Positions 34,111 through 44,214 of a stretch of DNA of 64,000 nt are shown here, piece after piece (position 1 is the first letter of the stretch; the number at the start of each line of letters is the position of its first letter). Below the pieces are notes generated by a model, which worked only from the letters and a program-made list of their open reading frames with translations, searched no databases and was not told the origin of the DNA. The DNA is taken from contig CM060953.1 in NCBI GenBank assembly GCA_030765055.1, forward strand, positions 99,890,201 to 99,954,200, given 5' to 3'. The position numbers were made by a program, and so were the translations under genes. The stretch comes from Mantis religiosa. Lineage: Eukaryota; Arthropoda; Insecta; Mantodea; Mantidae.

Positions 34111-34504
34111 TTTGCTGATTGCACTTTCTTGCGAGGCTTTTCTCTCAGTTGTTTCGCGTTTCCGGGCAGGTGAGTCAAAGCAGTCGCGGTTCTCCTTTCA
34201 TGGCGCGTGCATGGTGAGTAATTCGTTGTTCCATACTTAAGTGTCCAATAGGCTGGGACACCCACCCCCCAGTTTTCTGAGCGACTGAAACCGTATGGGT
34301 TTGTTATGTAAAAGCCGTTTTCAATTTGTAGCGTCTGAAAGGCAAGAGTTGTAATGTTCTCTTTACAATTAAAGGTATGTTATTCAGTCGTTCTGTTTAA
34401 TTGACTTAGGAAGTAGGGGCAAAACCATGGTCACAAATTGGTCCTGACAACTTAAGTCCCTACCCCTATTTATAACTGTACCTTAGCCCCCCGGGTGCAG
34501 TTCA
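34111..34504 (+). mobile_element. 5' LTR of Gypsy element E
   Basis: A 394-bp repeat of 40792-41234, ending GTTCA. The 5' terminal bases have mutated (TTTG for TGTG). A 55-bp block present in the 3' LTR is missing here, bounded by TTCC on both sides. GTCT duplications lie at 34107-34110 and 41235-41238. TGGTAGCAGAGCGTGG at 34506 is the likely primer site; I did not assign the tRNA. Confidence 0.9.
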
Positions 34505-34579
34505 GTGGTAGCAGAGCGTGGTTATCCTATCGTCAAGTGGGGGCGGTCAAATTGGGCATTAGGCATTGGGCATATAACC

Positions 34580-36230
34580 ATGACGAGTGACTTTCAGCTT
34601 TTGCGCAAAAATGAAATTCTATTTGAGCTGGAGATTCGTGGGCGCGACGACTTGTCAGCAGATGTTCCTGCCCTGTTAGATGCCTTTCGTAGTGCAAAAG
34701 ACAACGATTTTTTAACATTGACGGATACACATTTGTTGGTAATTGAATCGCCGCCATTATGTGAGGCCGCGCGATTGGAATTTGACAAATTGTTTTCTGA
34801 TTCGAGTACGGTTTCGGGAATTTTCAAGGCCCAGGTGAGGCGTTTGACTGCCAGGATTTTGCATTATGTGAAACGGATTGAATACTTCCAGAAACATTGC
34901 CCTAAGGTTAAGTTCGGGGTTGGGTTGCCCGAGCTGAGGATGCAGTTTATGAGATATTTGGAAGTGTTTGCAACCCAAGGGGAACGGGCCGCGTCGGGCG
35001 TGGTCACACAACCTGGGATGGTTCAGATCTCGACTTTTAAGCCGTTAAAGTTACTTCATCCATTACAACAGTTGGTCGAGTCATACCAAAGCTTTAGGGT
35101 TTGTGATGTTTCTAAAGCTCTTGAATCTCTTAAGTTCTTAGTAAGAGAAGGATTGTGCTGAGTTGTGCCAGATTCCCGATCTACAACTGCTCGAGCTAGT
35201 TAGGTCAAACGAGGGAGAGGCGGTACGCGGTATAATTGGGCGTGTTAAGGGGAGTGTAGATCCAGTGACGGAGTTGCATGACAATGTGTTGGAATGTTTC
35301 ATACCTCGTCGGTTATTACATGCATTAACTCAAGATCATGTTTTAAAACCCCAGGGGTTGTGGGAGTCCTTTTCCGAACATGTGAGCAGGGTTAAGCTAT
35401 ATGCCTGTGCCTCGTAGGGGGAGGGATTCGTCCCTTTCAGCTGCCAAGGTGCGGGCGTTGCGGACCCCTAGCACTCGTGGTACCTCTGACGTTACTAGAT
35501 AAACCTCGGGCCGAACATTCGAGCCCCTCCCTCTGGGAGCTGTTCGGATTGGGTTGGACTCGAGGGGGCAGTGTGTTCCCGCCACCCACGGGAAATAGGG
35601 TACCTCCGTCAAGGCCTTGGCCGCCCGGAGGGGGTAGAGGGTTGCCTCATAAGTCCCGGGTGCTAGCCTGCAGAGCTAGTAGTTGGTGTGCTAGATCACC
35701 CTACCAAGGTATTTTTTGTAGCTGGTTCATTAAGGACCGGCGCGTAAGTGGCGTATCCACTTCCGTCCCGTCTGCCGAGTGCAGCGGGGGGGGGGGGCAG
35801 TTTATAAAATAGGTACTGTCCTACGGTAAATATACCCGAGAGGCCCGGGTTCTGGTCCTACGGGTCCAGGACTAATGGGAGTAGATCCTCGTATTCATTT
35901 TCATATGCGCGTGTGCTGCGATTGCCGGATAGTGACGGGCAGATCTGTGATATTAAGATTACGGGGTTGAAGCCTGCAGTACGGTCTGTTTTGTTATTCA
36001 GACCTCGTCCCACTACGTTTAAAGACTTGGTGGGGCTTTTACCGAGTTTGGCAGAGTATGAGGTGTCAAATGCTGCACGAAACTACGAGCCATTGCAAGT
36101 GCCTCTACGTGGTGTTCGATTTGAGCCGCGGCAGACTAACCGGGCAAACCCAGCTCGGGATAATTTTCACTAGCTAGGACCATGTTTTAGATGTGATTCG
36201 CGTGAGCATTTAGTTAGACAGTGCCTGGTA
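34580..36230 (+). pseudogene. gag: Element E gag
   Basis: The likely start is the Met at 34580 (MTSDFQLLRKNEILFELEIR), inside a frame open from 34505 to 35158. A frameshift near 35160 leads into IPDLQLLELVRSNEGEAVRG and ends at 35415. The next 460 bp are an Arg/Ser/Gly/Pro-rich linker with many stops, including a G12 run near 35787. Gag resumes at 35913 (DGQICDIKITGLKPAVRSVL) and reaches one zinc knuckle, CFRCDSREHLVRQC, near 36183. Confidence 0.75.
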
Positions 36231-36797
36231 GTGAGAGGGCGTGGTGGGGCTTCACCACCTGCGCGCGTAAACTTGCAAAGGCGTCGGGATTGTCAACTAG
36301 CCACCAGCGGGATTTCTGCCTGTTGTCAGAGATTCCGTCGGATAGTCGCCAAGCCCTTTAATTTGAAACGGGCAGTTCAGGTAACTGTAGTAAAGCGACA
36401 GTTAACAGCTCTCTTGGACTCGGGAAGTTCCTGCTCATTGGTATGCGAGGGGTTTCATTATCGCTACCTTACTAAATTCTCGGGTAAACCGCAGCATTGT
36501 AGGATCGGGTGCGTGTCGGTAAATGGCCACATATTTCAGGTAAATATTGAGGTTCAGTTAACCGTGCGTTTTCCGCGCATTACGTGGAAACACTATTTTT
36601 ATCTTCTGCCGGACTTGCCATTTCGACTGATATTGGGCTCGGACTTTATGTCTACAGTCGGCCTAAGGACTGATTTTCGAGATGGGGAGATTACCTTCGC
36701 GTTCGCTCCTTCTGTGAGAATCCCATTTATTAGCGGCCATTTAATGAGGAACCTTGAAAGGAATGCGGAGGGTTCCACCCTCAGGTTTGCAACGTAA
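36231..36797 (+). CDS. Element E aspartic protease region
   Basis: A 188-codon open frame. The catalytic loop is ALLDSGSSCSLV (DSG in place of DTG, a common variant) at about residue 60, and the C-terminal signature RLILGSDFM is at about residue 130. The frame is intact through the protease fold and then meets a stop 18 bp before the reverse-transcriptase frame. It processes the polyprotein in active relatives. Confidence 0.85.
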   Translation: MRGRGGASPPARVNLQRRRDCQLATSGISACCQRFRRIVAKPFNLKRAVQVTVVKRQLTALLDSGSSCSLVCEGFHYRYLTKFSGKPQHCRIGCVSVNGHIFQVNIEVQLTVRFPRITWKHYFYLLPDLPFRLILGSDFMSTVGLRTDFRDGEITFAFAPSVRIPFISGHLMRNLERNAEGSTLRFAT

Positions 36798-36814
36798 GTA
36801 AAGTTTTTTCCCAT

Positions 36815-38260
36815 TTGACTGAAGAGCAGACCCGTTTGCAAGACCAACTATGTGCAAACCACGGGTGGTTATTCGCCGACCGTTTAGGAGTAACGAATTT
36901 GGTGGAGTATGATATCCAATTAACAGATGACACCCCTGTGAAGTTACCACCCTATCGTGTTATCCCTCCTAAACTGGCGATTCTTCGTGAAAAGATCGAT
37001 GAGATGTTACGAAAGGGGGTGATCAGGCCGTGCACCTCTAGTTATAGTGGTCCGGTATTTTTGATCCCTAAGGGCGAGGACGACTTCAGGGTAGTGGTGG
37101 ACTATCGTCATTTAAATAAAAAGATAAAAATTGAGGCGCGACCCATGCCGCATCTAAATTCCGCGGCGCATTATTTCGCGGGTGCCAAAGTATTGACGAG
37201 TTTAGACTTAAATAGTGCCTACTACCAGATCCCTTTATCTGAATCGTTTAAGCCGTTAACTGCATTCTCCGTTCCGTGGAGACTATGAATCTCAAAGGGT
37301 TCTCTTTGGAATTGCGACAGGAGCAATGGTGCTGTCACGGCTACTACACCAAATATTTTCGGATATTAAATTTAAATACGTGTATCACTATTTAGATGAC
37401 GTAGTTGTCTACTCCCCGACTTTGAGACCTATTGCCAACATTTGGCGGAGGTTTTTGACAGGCTCGAAAGTGCGGGTCTTACCTTGCGCAAAGATAAATG
37501 TAAGTTTGCTACCGGGCAGATTTCCTTCTTAGGCCATATCGTATCTCCTGCTGGGATAACGATCGATCCGGAGCGTACCAAAGTAATACGTAATTTTCCT
37601 CGTCCCAAAACCGTCAGGGCATTGGCTAGGTATGTGGGTATGGTAAACTTTTTCACTAAGTTTATTCTGAATTTTGCGGTGCGCGCGGAACCCTTGAACC
37701 GTCTTCAACGGAAAGGGATTCCGTTCAGGTGGGGCGAGCAACAGCAGCAGGCCTTTGAAGACCTTAAACAAGAAATTATGAATCCCGGGTGTTGCCTTTC
37801 CCGGATTTTTTCGCGTACGTTTGTTCTGCAGACCGATGCAAGTAGAGGGTCGGTGGCTGCCGTTTTACTCCAGGAATTACCCATGGGGCGAAGGGCTATT
37901 CGGTATAGTTTGCGTACCCTTACCCCTGCCGAGCGGAAGCTTTCTGTTTACGAACTTGAAATTTTGGCTGTGGTATTTGGTTTGGAAAACTACCGTGAAT
38001 ATCTGAAGCATGTTGAGCTTACCTTCGAGTGCGATAACCAGGCACTTACGTGGTCACTGGGTACGCCGCGAACTACAGGCAGGCTAGCGCGTTGGAGTGC
38101 GCGTAAGTTCGTACAGATACATACACGTAGTCCACAAAATTGTGTGGCTAATGCCTTGACCCGATTGTTCGAAGAGCCAAGGGAGCATAAGCCCGGTAAT
38201 GAGAATATTTTAGCAACCTGTGAATGTCCGGAATTATTCGAAGGTTTACCCACACATTAA
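36815..38260 (+). pseudogene. pol: Element E reverse transcriptase and RNase H
   Basis: Three overlapping frames show two frameshifts, near 37285 and 37440. Motifs in order: LPPYRVIPPK, GVIRPCTSSYSGPVFLIPK, FRVVVDYRHLNKK, LTSLDLNSAYYQI (first Asp), FGIATGAM, then YHYLDDVVVYS with both Asp kept. Then CKFATGQISFLGHIVS, tether, RNase H TDASRGSVAAVL, YELEILAVVFGLE, CDNQALTWSL. Apart from the frameshifts the catalytic residues are complete. Confidence 0.9.
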
Positions 38261-38275
38261 AGAAAAGATCCGGAT

Positions 38276-39395
38276 TTGCAGCGCCCTATCGATCGGCTCG
38301 AGGCTGGTGAGGTTATTTCACCTTATATTTTGGAGGGTGTTTTGATGACCCAGGCTACCTTTGACGGCAAGACCAAGGTTGTTTTGCCGCGTGCCTTCAT
38401 CCCTATGGTGCTTGAATATTTCCACTCATCCCCTGTAGGCGGGCATTTGGGAATAGCTAAAACCAAATACAAGATTCGTGAATATTTTGTTTGACCGAAT
38501 ATGATTAAAGAAGTAGCTTCGAGAGTTAGAAAGTGTCAGCTTTGTCAAATGGCGAAACGTACTGCATGGAAGGGTTTAGCATCCGAGGTGGCAAGCAGGC
38601 CTCTGGTGAAATTATTTGTGGATTTTGTCGGTCCCTTTCCTCGTTCTGCCCAGGGGAATACGTATGCGTTAGTCGTGGTAGATTAGTTCAGTAAATTTGT
38701 ATGGATGACAGCCTTACCAAAGGCGAATACGCGGAAGAGGGGGCTAGTTAAGGTTCTTTCTTCAATATTTGCTGCCTTTGCCTCAGTTTACCTCTTTCGC
38801 ATTTAGGAACTTTAGTTTTGGCTGGGGCACTAAACCCATAACTACCATCCCTTATTACCCCCAGACTTCCCATGCTGAAAGATTCAATAAGAACCTTAAG
38901 TCAGCGTTAACAGCCTTTCATCATGATAGCCATACTAAATGGGATACCAATTCGGCTCGGTTGCAATTGGCTTTTAATTCGGCCCGACAGGAATCTCATG
39001 GTGTTACTCCTTATCAGCTTATGTTAGCATATACACCTAACTCTCCCTTAGCTAATCTTTGGCATCTGGATGATTTACTTCCCCACAAAGTTACTCGCGA
39101 GCAAATAGGTAGAGTATGAAAATCCGCCTTTCGGAATTTGAAGAAGTCACATGCCCAAGTAAAGAAGCGCTATGACGTTGATAAACGGCCTTCACCATGT
39201 ACCGTTGGCCAGAAAGTACTTTGTAAGCTGTATACTGTCTTCTAAACGTAATGCTTATGCTGCGAATTTGGCCCCTAGGTATACAGGACCGTACGAGATC
39301 ATGAGTATTTTTTAAAATGTTTCCGTGCGTTTAAGACACCTCCGCACGGGCCATGAAAGGAGATCTCACATCTCTCAATTGAAATCCTTTCTGTA
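38276..39395 (+). pseudogene. pol: Element E integrase
   Basis: The zinc-binding region (YFHSSPVGGHLG, CQLCQMAK) is split by a TGA at 38493. The first catalytic Asp is in LFVDFVGPF. A stop lies at 38684. The second Asp motif is lost in a rearranged stretch near 38770-38830 (LPQFTSFAFRNFSFGW). The region of the third residue is present (HAERFNKNLKSALTAF). The C-terminal part is out of frame after 39117 and ends near 39395. Inactive. Confidence 0.85.
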
Positions 39396-40791
39396 GTTTG
39401 GTACTTTACTTGCGTCTGTTTGGGTTTCTTTAGTTTGTGTTCCCTTTTGTGTTGTGATATTCTGTTTCTGTTTTGGTGGGGGAGTCTTGCTTTGTTTGGA
39501 GTGGAAGTGTATCTTGTGTTTGCCGGGCTGTATACTTCTACGGCATTCCAGCATTTACTTCTGCCTGTGGCGCGTGTTTGTGTGACGTCCACGCGTAAGC
39601 GAAGGTCTAGACTTTGCTCGTGTGTCTGCTGTGTGAATGCGGTGTATACCGTTGAGTATGGCGTGTTTCTAGTGTGTTTAGAGTATTTGTGGGGTTTTGT
39701 TGGGTGCTTGCGATGTGTTTAATAATCATGTGTGTTCTGTGTTGGTCTTCTTGTGTTGTCTGGCCAGTAGTGAGTTAAGTTTATGCGCATCTATTGACAC
39801 AAGGCATTGTTTATAATTTCTTCTTGTTTATCTTGTTTATATTTAACTTTTTATATTGTCAACTTGTTGATGCCTAACTTCTTACAAATTGTTTTGGATG
39901 AAATTTATATTTATGGGTTTTAATCGTTTTAGATTGTTATGGCTGTTAAATAATTTAATATTGTTATGGTTGTTAAATAGTTTATATTGTTGTGAATGTT
40001 TTAATACTGTTATGATGCTTAAATAATTTAATTTATCACTCTGACTGAATATAGACCAGCTTAAGATGTTGGCTTTTGTGATTCATTTGTTCATATAGTG
40101 TTATTCAGCAGTATTCTGGAATATTAAAGTTTTCATACATTTGGATTCGCACCTGGGTGTTATTGTAAGACCAGACTACTTGAAGGCCGTGTTTTGGTTC
40201 CCTTTCTGTTGGGCTTGCTTTGTGTTGCAGCCTCGGCACCCTCCTTCGTTAACCGGTCCGCAAAGCACCTAACCACCGCAACTTGGCACTATGAGTTGTT
40301 TAGCCCGGCTGTTTCCTGTTCGGAAAGCACTTGACCACCGCAGTTTGGGACGCGGAGTCGTCTAGCCTGGGCGTTACCATCTTCTGGGAGATCTCTGCTG
40401 TTCAGGGAAACAACGCTGGAATACAACTGGTGTGGTTTGCTGCCCGCGTTTCCGGGCCCTGACTTCCTGAATCCCAAACTTGGACGGGTTAGGTGTTCTT
40501 ACGTCCAAAGCCAGTTTCGTGAACCTCTCTGGAGCAACGTGGGACCTGACCACTCAAAATGCTGAACATCATCCGTCCCGTCCCTTGATCACGAGTTGTG
40601 ACCTGTAGTGTCAGTGGCCTTAGTAGTAGGCATGGTGAGTATTTGGTGCCAGTGCTATCGCCGTGACCTGTACAATAATCTGGTGGTATAAGGTATGTCC
40701 CTTTCCTCAATGAGATTCCCTTTTCCGATATTTAATTTTGTCTCTTTCCTGGATGCCGAGCGCGTGTTTGTCAGATGGGGGGAGGGAGTAT
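39396..40791 (+). other. Element E 3' non-coding region
   Basis: About 1.4 kb between integrase and 3' LTR, unusually long for a Gypsy element without env. A 100-codon frame at 39420-39722 has hydrophobic and Val-rich runs but no retroviral envelope signature. A degenerate tandem duplication of about 62 bp lies at 40258-40383 (AAAGCACYTRACCACCGCA in both). The polypurine tract GGGGGGAGGGAG sits at 40777-40788, directly before the LTR. Confidence 0.6.
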
Positions 40792-41234
40792 TGTGCTGAT
40801 TGCACTTTCTTGCGAGGCTTTTGTCTCAGTTGTTTCGCGTTTCCCTCTTTTCCCGTGTGGGCGCGTGGTGTTGCTTTGGCCTCCCTCTCGGAGAATTCCG
40901 GGCAGGCGAGTCAAACCAGTCTCCTTTCATGGCGCGTGCATGGTGAATAATTCGTTGGTCTATATTTAAGTGTCAAATAGGCTGGGACAACCCCTCCCCA
41001 AGTTTTCTGTGCGACTGAAACCATATGGGTTTGTTATGTAAAAGCCGTTTGTCAATTTGTAGAACCTGAAAGGCAAGAGTTGTAATTTTCTCTGTGCAAT
41101 TAAAGGTATGTTATTCAGACGTTCTGTTTAATTGACTTAGGAAGTAGGGGCAAAACCTTGGTCACAAATTGATCCTGACAACTTAAGTCCCTACCCCTAT
41201 TTATAATTGTACCTTAGCCCCCGGGTAAAGTTCA
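40792..41234 (+). mobile_element. 3' LTR of Gypsy element E
   Basis: 443 bp from TGTGCTGATTG to GTTCA, preceded by a G-rich polypurine tract and followed by GTCT, the target duplication. Divergence from the 5' LTR is modest apart from the 55-bp block and scattered substitutions. Confidence 0.9.
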
Positions 41235-41700
41235 GTCTAATATCGACAGCACCATTTATAATTTCCTCGGGCTGATCCGAGCAGTCTATGATGAGCAATG
41301 GCGCATGTTTGAAAAAATCTTTTCTCTTCAATAGAGGGCAATTGTCTTTCCCGTAATAAGAGTTTTGGAACTTTGAATACATTTCATATAAAACTGCAAA
41401 TCTCGAGTTCTCAGAGTCCAAGTTCATGTCGTGATAGTGATAACACTCGCTATTGAGATAATTTGCTCTTGACGTCTGGGCCCCAAAAATAACAAATCTC
41501 GGCTTCTCCGGTTTCGAAGTTGTTGCGACGATCCATGTAAAGGATCTAGTGTGCGGAACAGCAGACTGGGTATGTAGATCCATGGCTTTAAATGCAAGAT
41601 GCAGTGGTCTGTCTGACTTGACGATCTTGTGGATTTCTTGATGGATTCAAAAATAGGATGTTTTCTCACAGCAGAATACCGGAAGAATTGAGAGTAAAGT
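41235..41700 (-). pseudogene. Capsid-like protein (F54H12.2-like family), main surviving part
   Basis: The minus-strand frame 41583-41235, preceded by a few in-frame codons after a stop near 41650, contains TRSFTWIVATTSKPEKPRFV, FVIFGAQTSR, a YHYHDMNL segment, FQNSYYGKD and PLLIIDCSDQPE. I recognise this order from arthropod and nematode proteins labelled F54H12.2-like. I associate them, from memory, with double jelly-roll major capsid proteins of Polinton/adintovirus-like elements. The N-terminal half is absent, replaced by a coiled-coil ORF. The C-terminus lies across element E at 34003-34106. Confidence 0.65.
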
Positions 41701-41707
41701 TAAGGCC

Positions 41708-42062
41708 ATGGTCCATGATAAAACAAACGAGACACGGAATCACTTAAATTTGTTACTAGGGAAATTGGACACAGACAGCCAAGAAGCTGAAACAACCAAA
41801 GAACATTTGAACAAAGCCAGCAATATAGTGGATGCACTAACGCATTCTACAAAAGAAACTAAGGATTCGCTGGGGAATTCTATTACACAAGTTCAAGAAG
41901 TCCATCAAGCCCTAGAAAATACATGTAATGCGCTATCAAGTGAGATGAATACCCAGATCAAGGAGATTAATACCTATTTTGAACGTGCAAAAGCAATTAC
42001 CGAACAGAACGCTAAAGCAGTGGATACATTGAGAACAGGGATATCATTAATGAGAGGACATA
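41708..42062 (+). CDS. Coiled-coil protein fragment, unassigned
   Basis: A plus-strand frame of about 118 codons with strong heptad character (Leu/Ile/Val spacing, many Lys/Glu/Asn/Thr): NHLNLLLGKLDTD, EHLNKASNIVDAL, VHQALENTCNALS. Past 42063 the frame runs antisense through X' and is not meaningful. The coding part is therefore truncated at the X' junction. It is divergent from the capsid-like gene. A structural or fibre-like partner of the capsid gene is possible but unsupported. Confidence 0.5.
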
Positions 42063-42063
42063 G

Positions 42064-43475
42064 ATTTAGAACTGTATTAAAAACTCTGATTCTTTCATCT
42101 TTCATAAACACAGCCACATTAAAGCCATATACAACGTTCTCGCTGCAATCACTACGCCTAATAGCTTTTCCCTTTGAAGAATGCTTGGAGTTCATGAAGA
42201 CTATTTCTAATTATTTCCCAGTCTTGTGCTGACATATACACAAAATTGTCAGTCTCTGTGTTTTATGACCAGAGATAGGATGCGATAGATTAGTCCTATG
42301 TTAACACTATAATTTTGGAAATATAAACATCGCAGAGCGTGATAGCTGGTGAGTTGCTTCTCGGTTTTTTTAAAGGACGGACACTGCAGGTTTAGAATGA
42401 GTCCGTTCCCTCTAATGCTTTCAGAGCTGAGAAGTCTTGGCACGCGGGAGCTATTTGCATGACTCTTGGGGGTAGCCGGAGACGTCATTCGCTCATCTAG
42501 GAGTATCAGCCTCCTTTGGAGATCAGCAAAGTTAATTTTGGTTGCCTTTTTTCGTGGTTTCTTATAGGGGACCTGAAACAGACCACATTGCATGTGTTAA
42601 ATAGAAAACAAAAAAGTTGCCTTCTTGAAAAAGAATAACACCTGATTGGTGAAACAGTTTCTTTCTTTAATATGTGTGACAAGAATAATTAAATTGATGC
42701 TTTGAGGGCTTCCGTTTTCATGCTCGGGGTACGCTCGGGAGTAACATTCTCAATAGTTTCACCAACCTGATCTGACAGGAAGGCATCTAAGGTTGGATAG
42801 CTCTTTCCGCAATGGGCACATCCTTTTCATCCTCATCACTGGTGGTGTCATCATCAGTAACAGGTCTCGGATCTCGAACTGGCCTTCGAATCCTGTAAAA
42901 AGTGTTTTTTTCTGTGGAATTAGATATTTCAATGATTCAATAAGGAAAGAGGTCTGAATTTCTTTTTTCACTTCCACTTCCTTTGATCGTCTCTGCATGC
43001 GTTGATTCACGCTGCTATTCTCATTGCAGAGGAAGTAGAAGTACATATGGTCATGAACCTCGGGCTGCGTGCTCAGGGTGACATGCGTGTCACCGTTACA
43101 AAATTCAGAGTGATGTTTGGCCTCGTGACTTGAAGTGAATCCATCAACCTCATCAACTCCACTTTGTTCTTGCTCATGAATTGCCTGTTGCCTAGAATAA
43201 TGATTTTTTTTTTCATATTACTTTTTCTAGTTAAATGAAAATCGGTAATGGATTATCTAGAAAAAAATTAATAGTACTTGTTATACTTACATGTATCGCT
43301 TTCTGTAAACTGGACAGTTCTCCGTGTATATTTCGCGAGAAGACATCTGATCATGATATGAAGGTCTTTTGCAAACAACTGAATGCATAAGACCGTTGCT
43401 TAGCTCTTTATGGTGATTCGAGTAATGATACGCCTCCTGTGCACACTCACTCCACAGATCTGAACTATCAGACAT
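42064..43475 (-). pseudogene. Gene X', right copy with introns; unrecognised
   Basis: Exon 1 runs from the Met at 43475 to 43291 (MSDSSDLWSECAQEAYHY). A 99-bp intron has donor GTAAGT (43290-43285) and acceptor TTCTAG (ends 43192). It joins in phase to exon 2 (QQAIHEQEQSG, then HMYFYFLCNEN, VEVKKEIQTSFL). An A7 run near 42910 shifts the frame; the alternative frame is acidic (VTDDDTTSDEDEK). A second acceptor, CTGTTTCAG (ends 42573), precedes NFADLQRRLILLDERMTSPA. The copy breaks off at 42064. Function unknown. Confidence 0.65.
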
Positions 43476-43560
43476 AGCGAATAAATACACTGAAAGAATC
43501 CACGAACTAATATGACGCTCCGAGCTCCGGAGTCTTATATATACTCTTCTAATAGTGGTG
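43476..43560 (-). promoter_or_regulatory. Candidate promoter of gene X'
   Basis: On the minus strand TATATATAAG lies at 43544-43535, about 60-70 bp upstream of the exon 1 ATG. A TCAGT initiator-like motif at 43494 and TCATA at 43515 are possible start sites. The compact TATA-to-ATG spacing is typical of small DNA viruses and of some insect genes alike. Confidence 0.5.
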
Positions 43561-43794
43561 GGGATTTCAGGAGTGGGGAGCGATGCATGCCCATAGCCAG
43601 AGTTAAAGTAGAACGGAGGGTTTTCAATCCAACTATTGGATGCCTGGGGCAAAAACATCACCCCTGAAAATGGCAACCCTTTGCCTCATTCCTCTCCTGC
43701 TCGTCAAAAAGATAATAACTCTACCAAAAGCTGTGGGAATGGGGTGCATTCTGGTTTCTCAGACACAGGGTGCAACGTCGCGGCGTGTCCACGA

Positions 43795-43796
<2 letters not shown>

Positions 43797-43877
<81 letters not shown>
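43797..43877. repeat. (CT)n microsatellite
   Basis: Forty uninterrupted TC units just upstream of the gene X' promoter region. Poly(Ser-Leu) and poly(Arg-Glu) frames across it are artefacts. Confidence 0.98.
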
Positions 43878-43880
<3 letters not shown>

Positions 43881-44113
43881 AGGAATGGCACAATCTTTGA
43901 CAGATTGGAATTAATGAGGCCCATTAATTATAAAAAAGTGTATCAGCGAACAATACCAACCCCTTATACATGACAGCTTAGGGGGTGGGGTGATTAATTG
44001 ATCGGGGGGGGTCACATTCCAGACATGTTGCATGTCGCCCACTAACCGCCTTTCCATTGTTGAAAATTAGAAATTATATTGTGTTTCAACCGCCAAATAG
44101 CTACTACTAATAG

Positions 44114-44205
44114 TGTAACACTAGTGACTGATTTGTTTAGTGTGGTAGTTTGTGACGTTACGTGTCACGTGACCTCTCCTCCCTCCAGCGTGAGTGTGTC
44201 AGGAT
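44114..44205 (+). repeat. Repeat R, left part (copy 1)
   Basis: Matches 57051-57142 (ACACTAGTGACTGATTTGTT, TAGTGTGGTAGTTTGTGACR). The right part of the same repeat appears at 45137-45290, so the repeat is split here by about 930 bp containing a LINE fragment. Confidence 0.8.
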
Positions 44206-44214
44206 AAACCATGA

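Noticed and set aside
39420..39722. Envelope gene of element E
   Set aside because: The frame lacks a signal peptide, furin site or fusion segment arrangement and is only 100 codons.
42064..42232. C-terminal extension of the plus-strand coiled-coil ORF
   Set aside because: This part is antisense to exon sequence of X', which has a homologous copy on the other strand at 33540-33720.
32998..43560. Calling the X/capsid region a densovirus
   Set aside because: Ambisense layout and short spliced leader exon are reminiscent, but no rolling-circle initiator, helicase or phospholipase motif is visible, and the capsid motifs point elsewhere.
43476..43676. Longer N-terminus of X' starting at 43676
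   Set aside because: It would place the coding start upstream of the TATA box; the Met at 43475 fits the promoter position.
43636..43973. Ser-Leu and Arg-Glu repeat ORFs
   Set aside because: They are frames across the (CT)n microsatellite.
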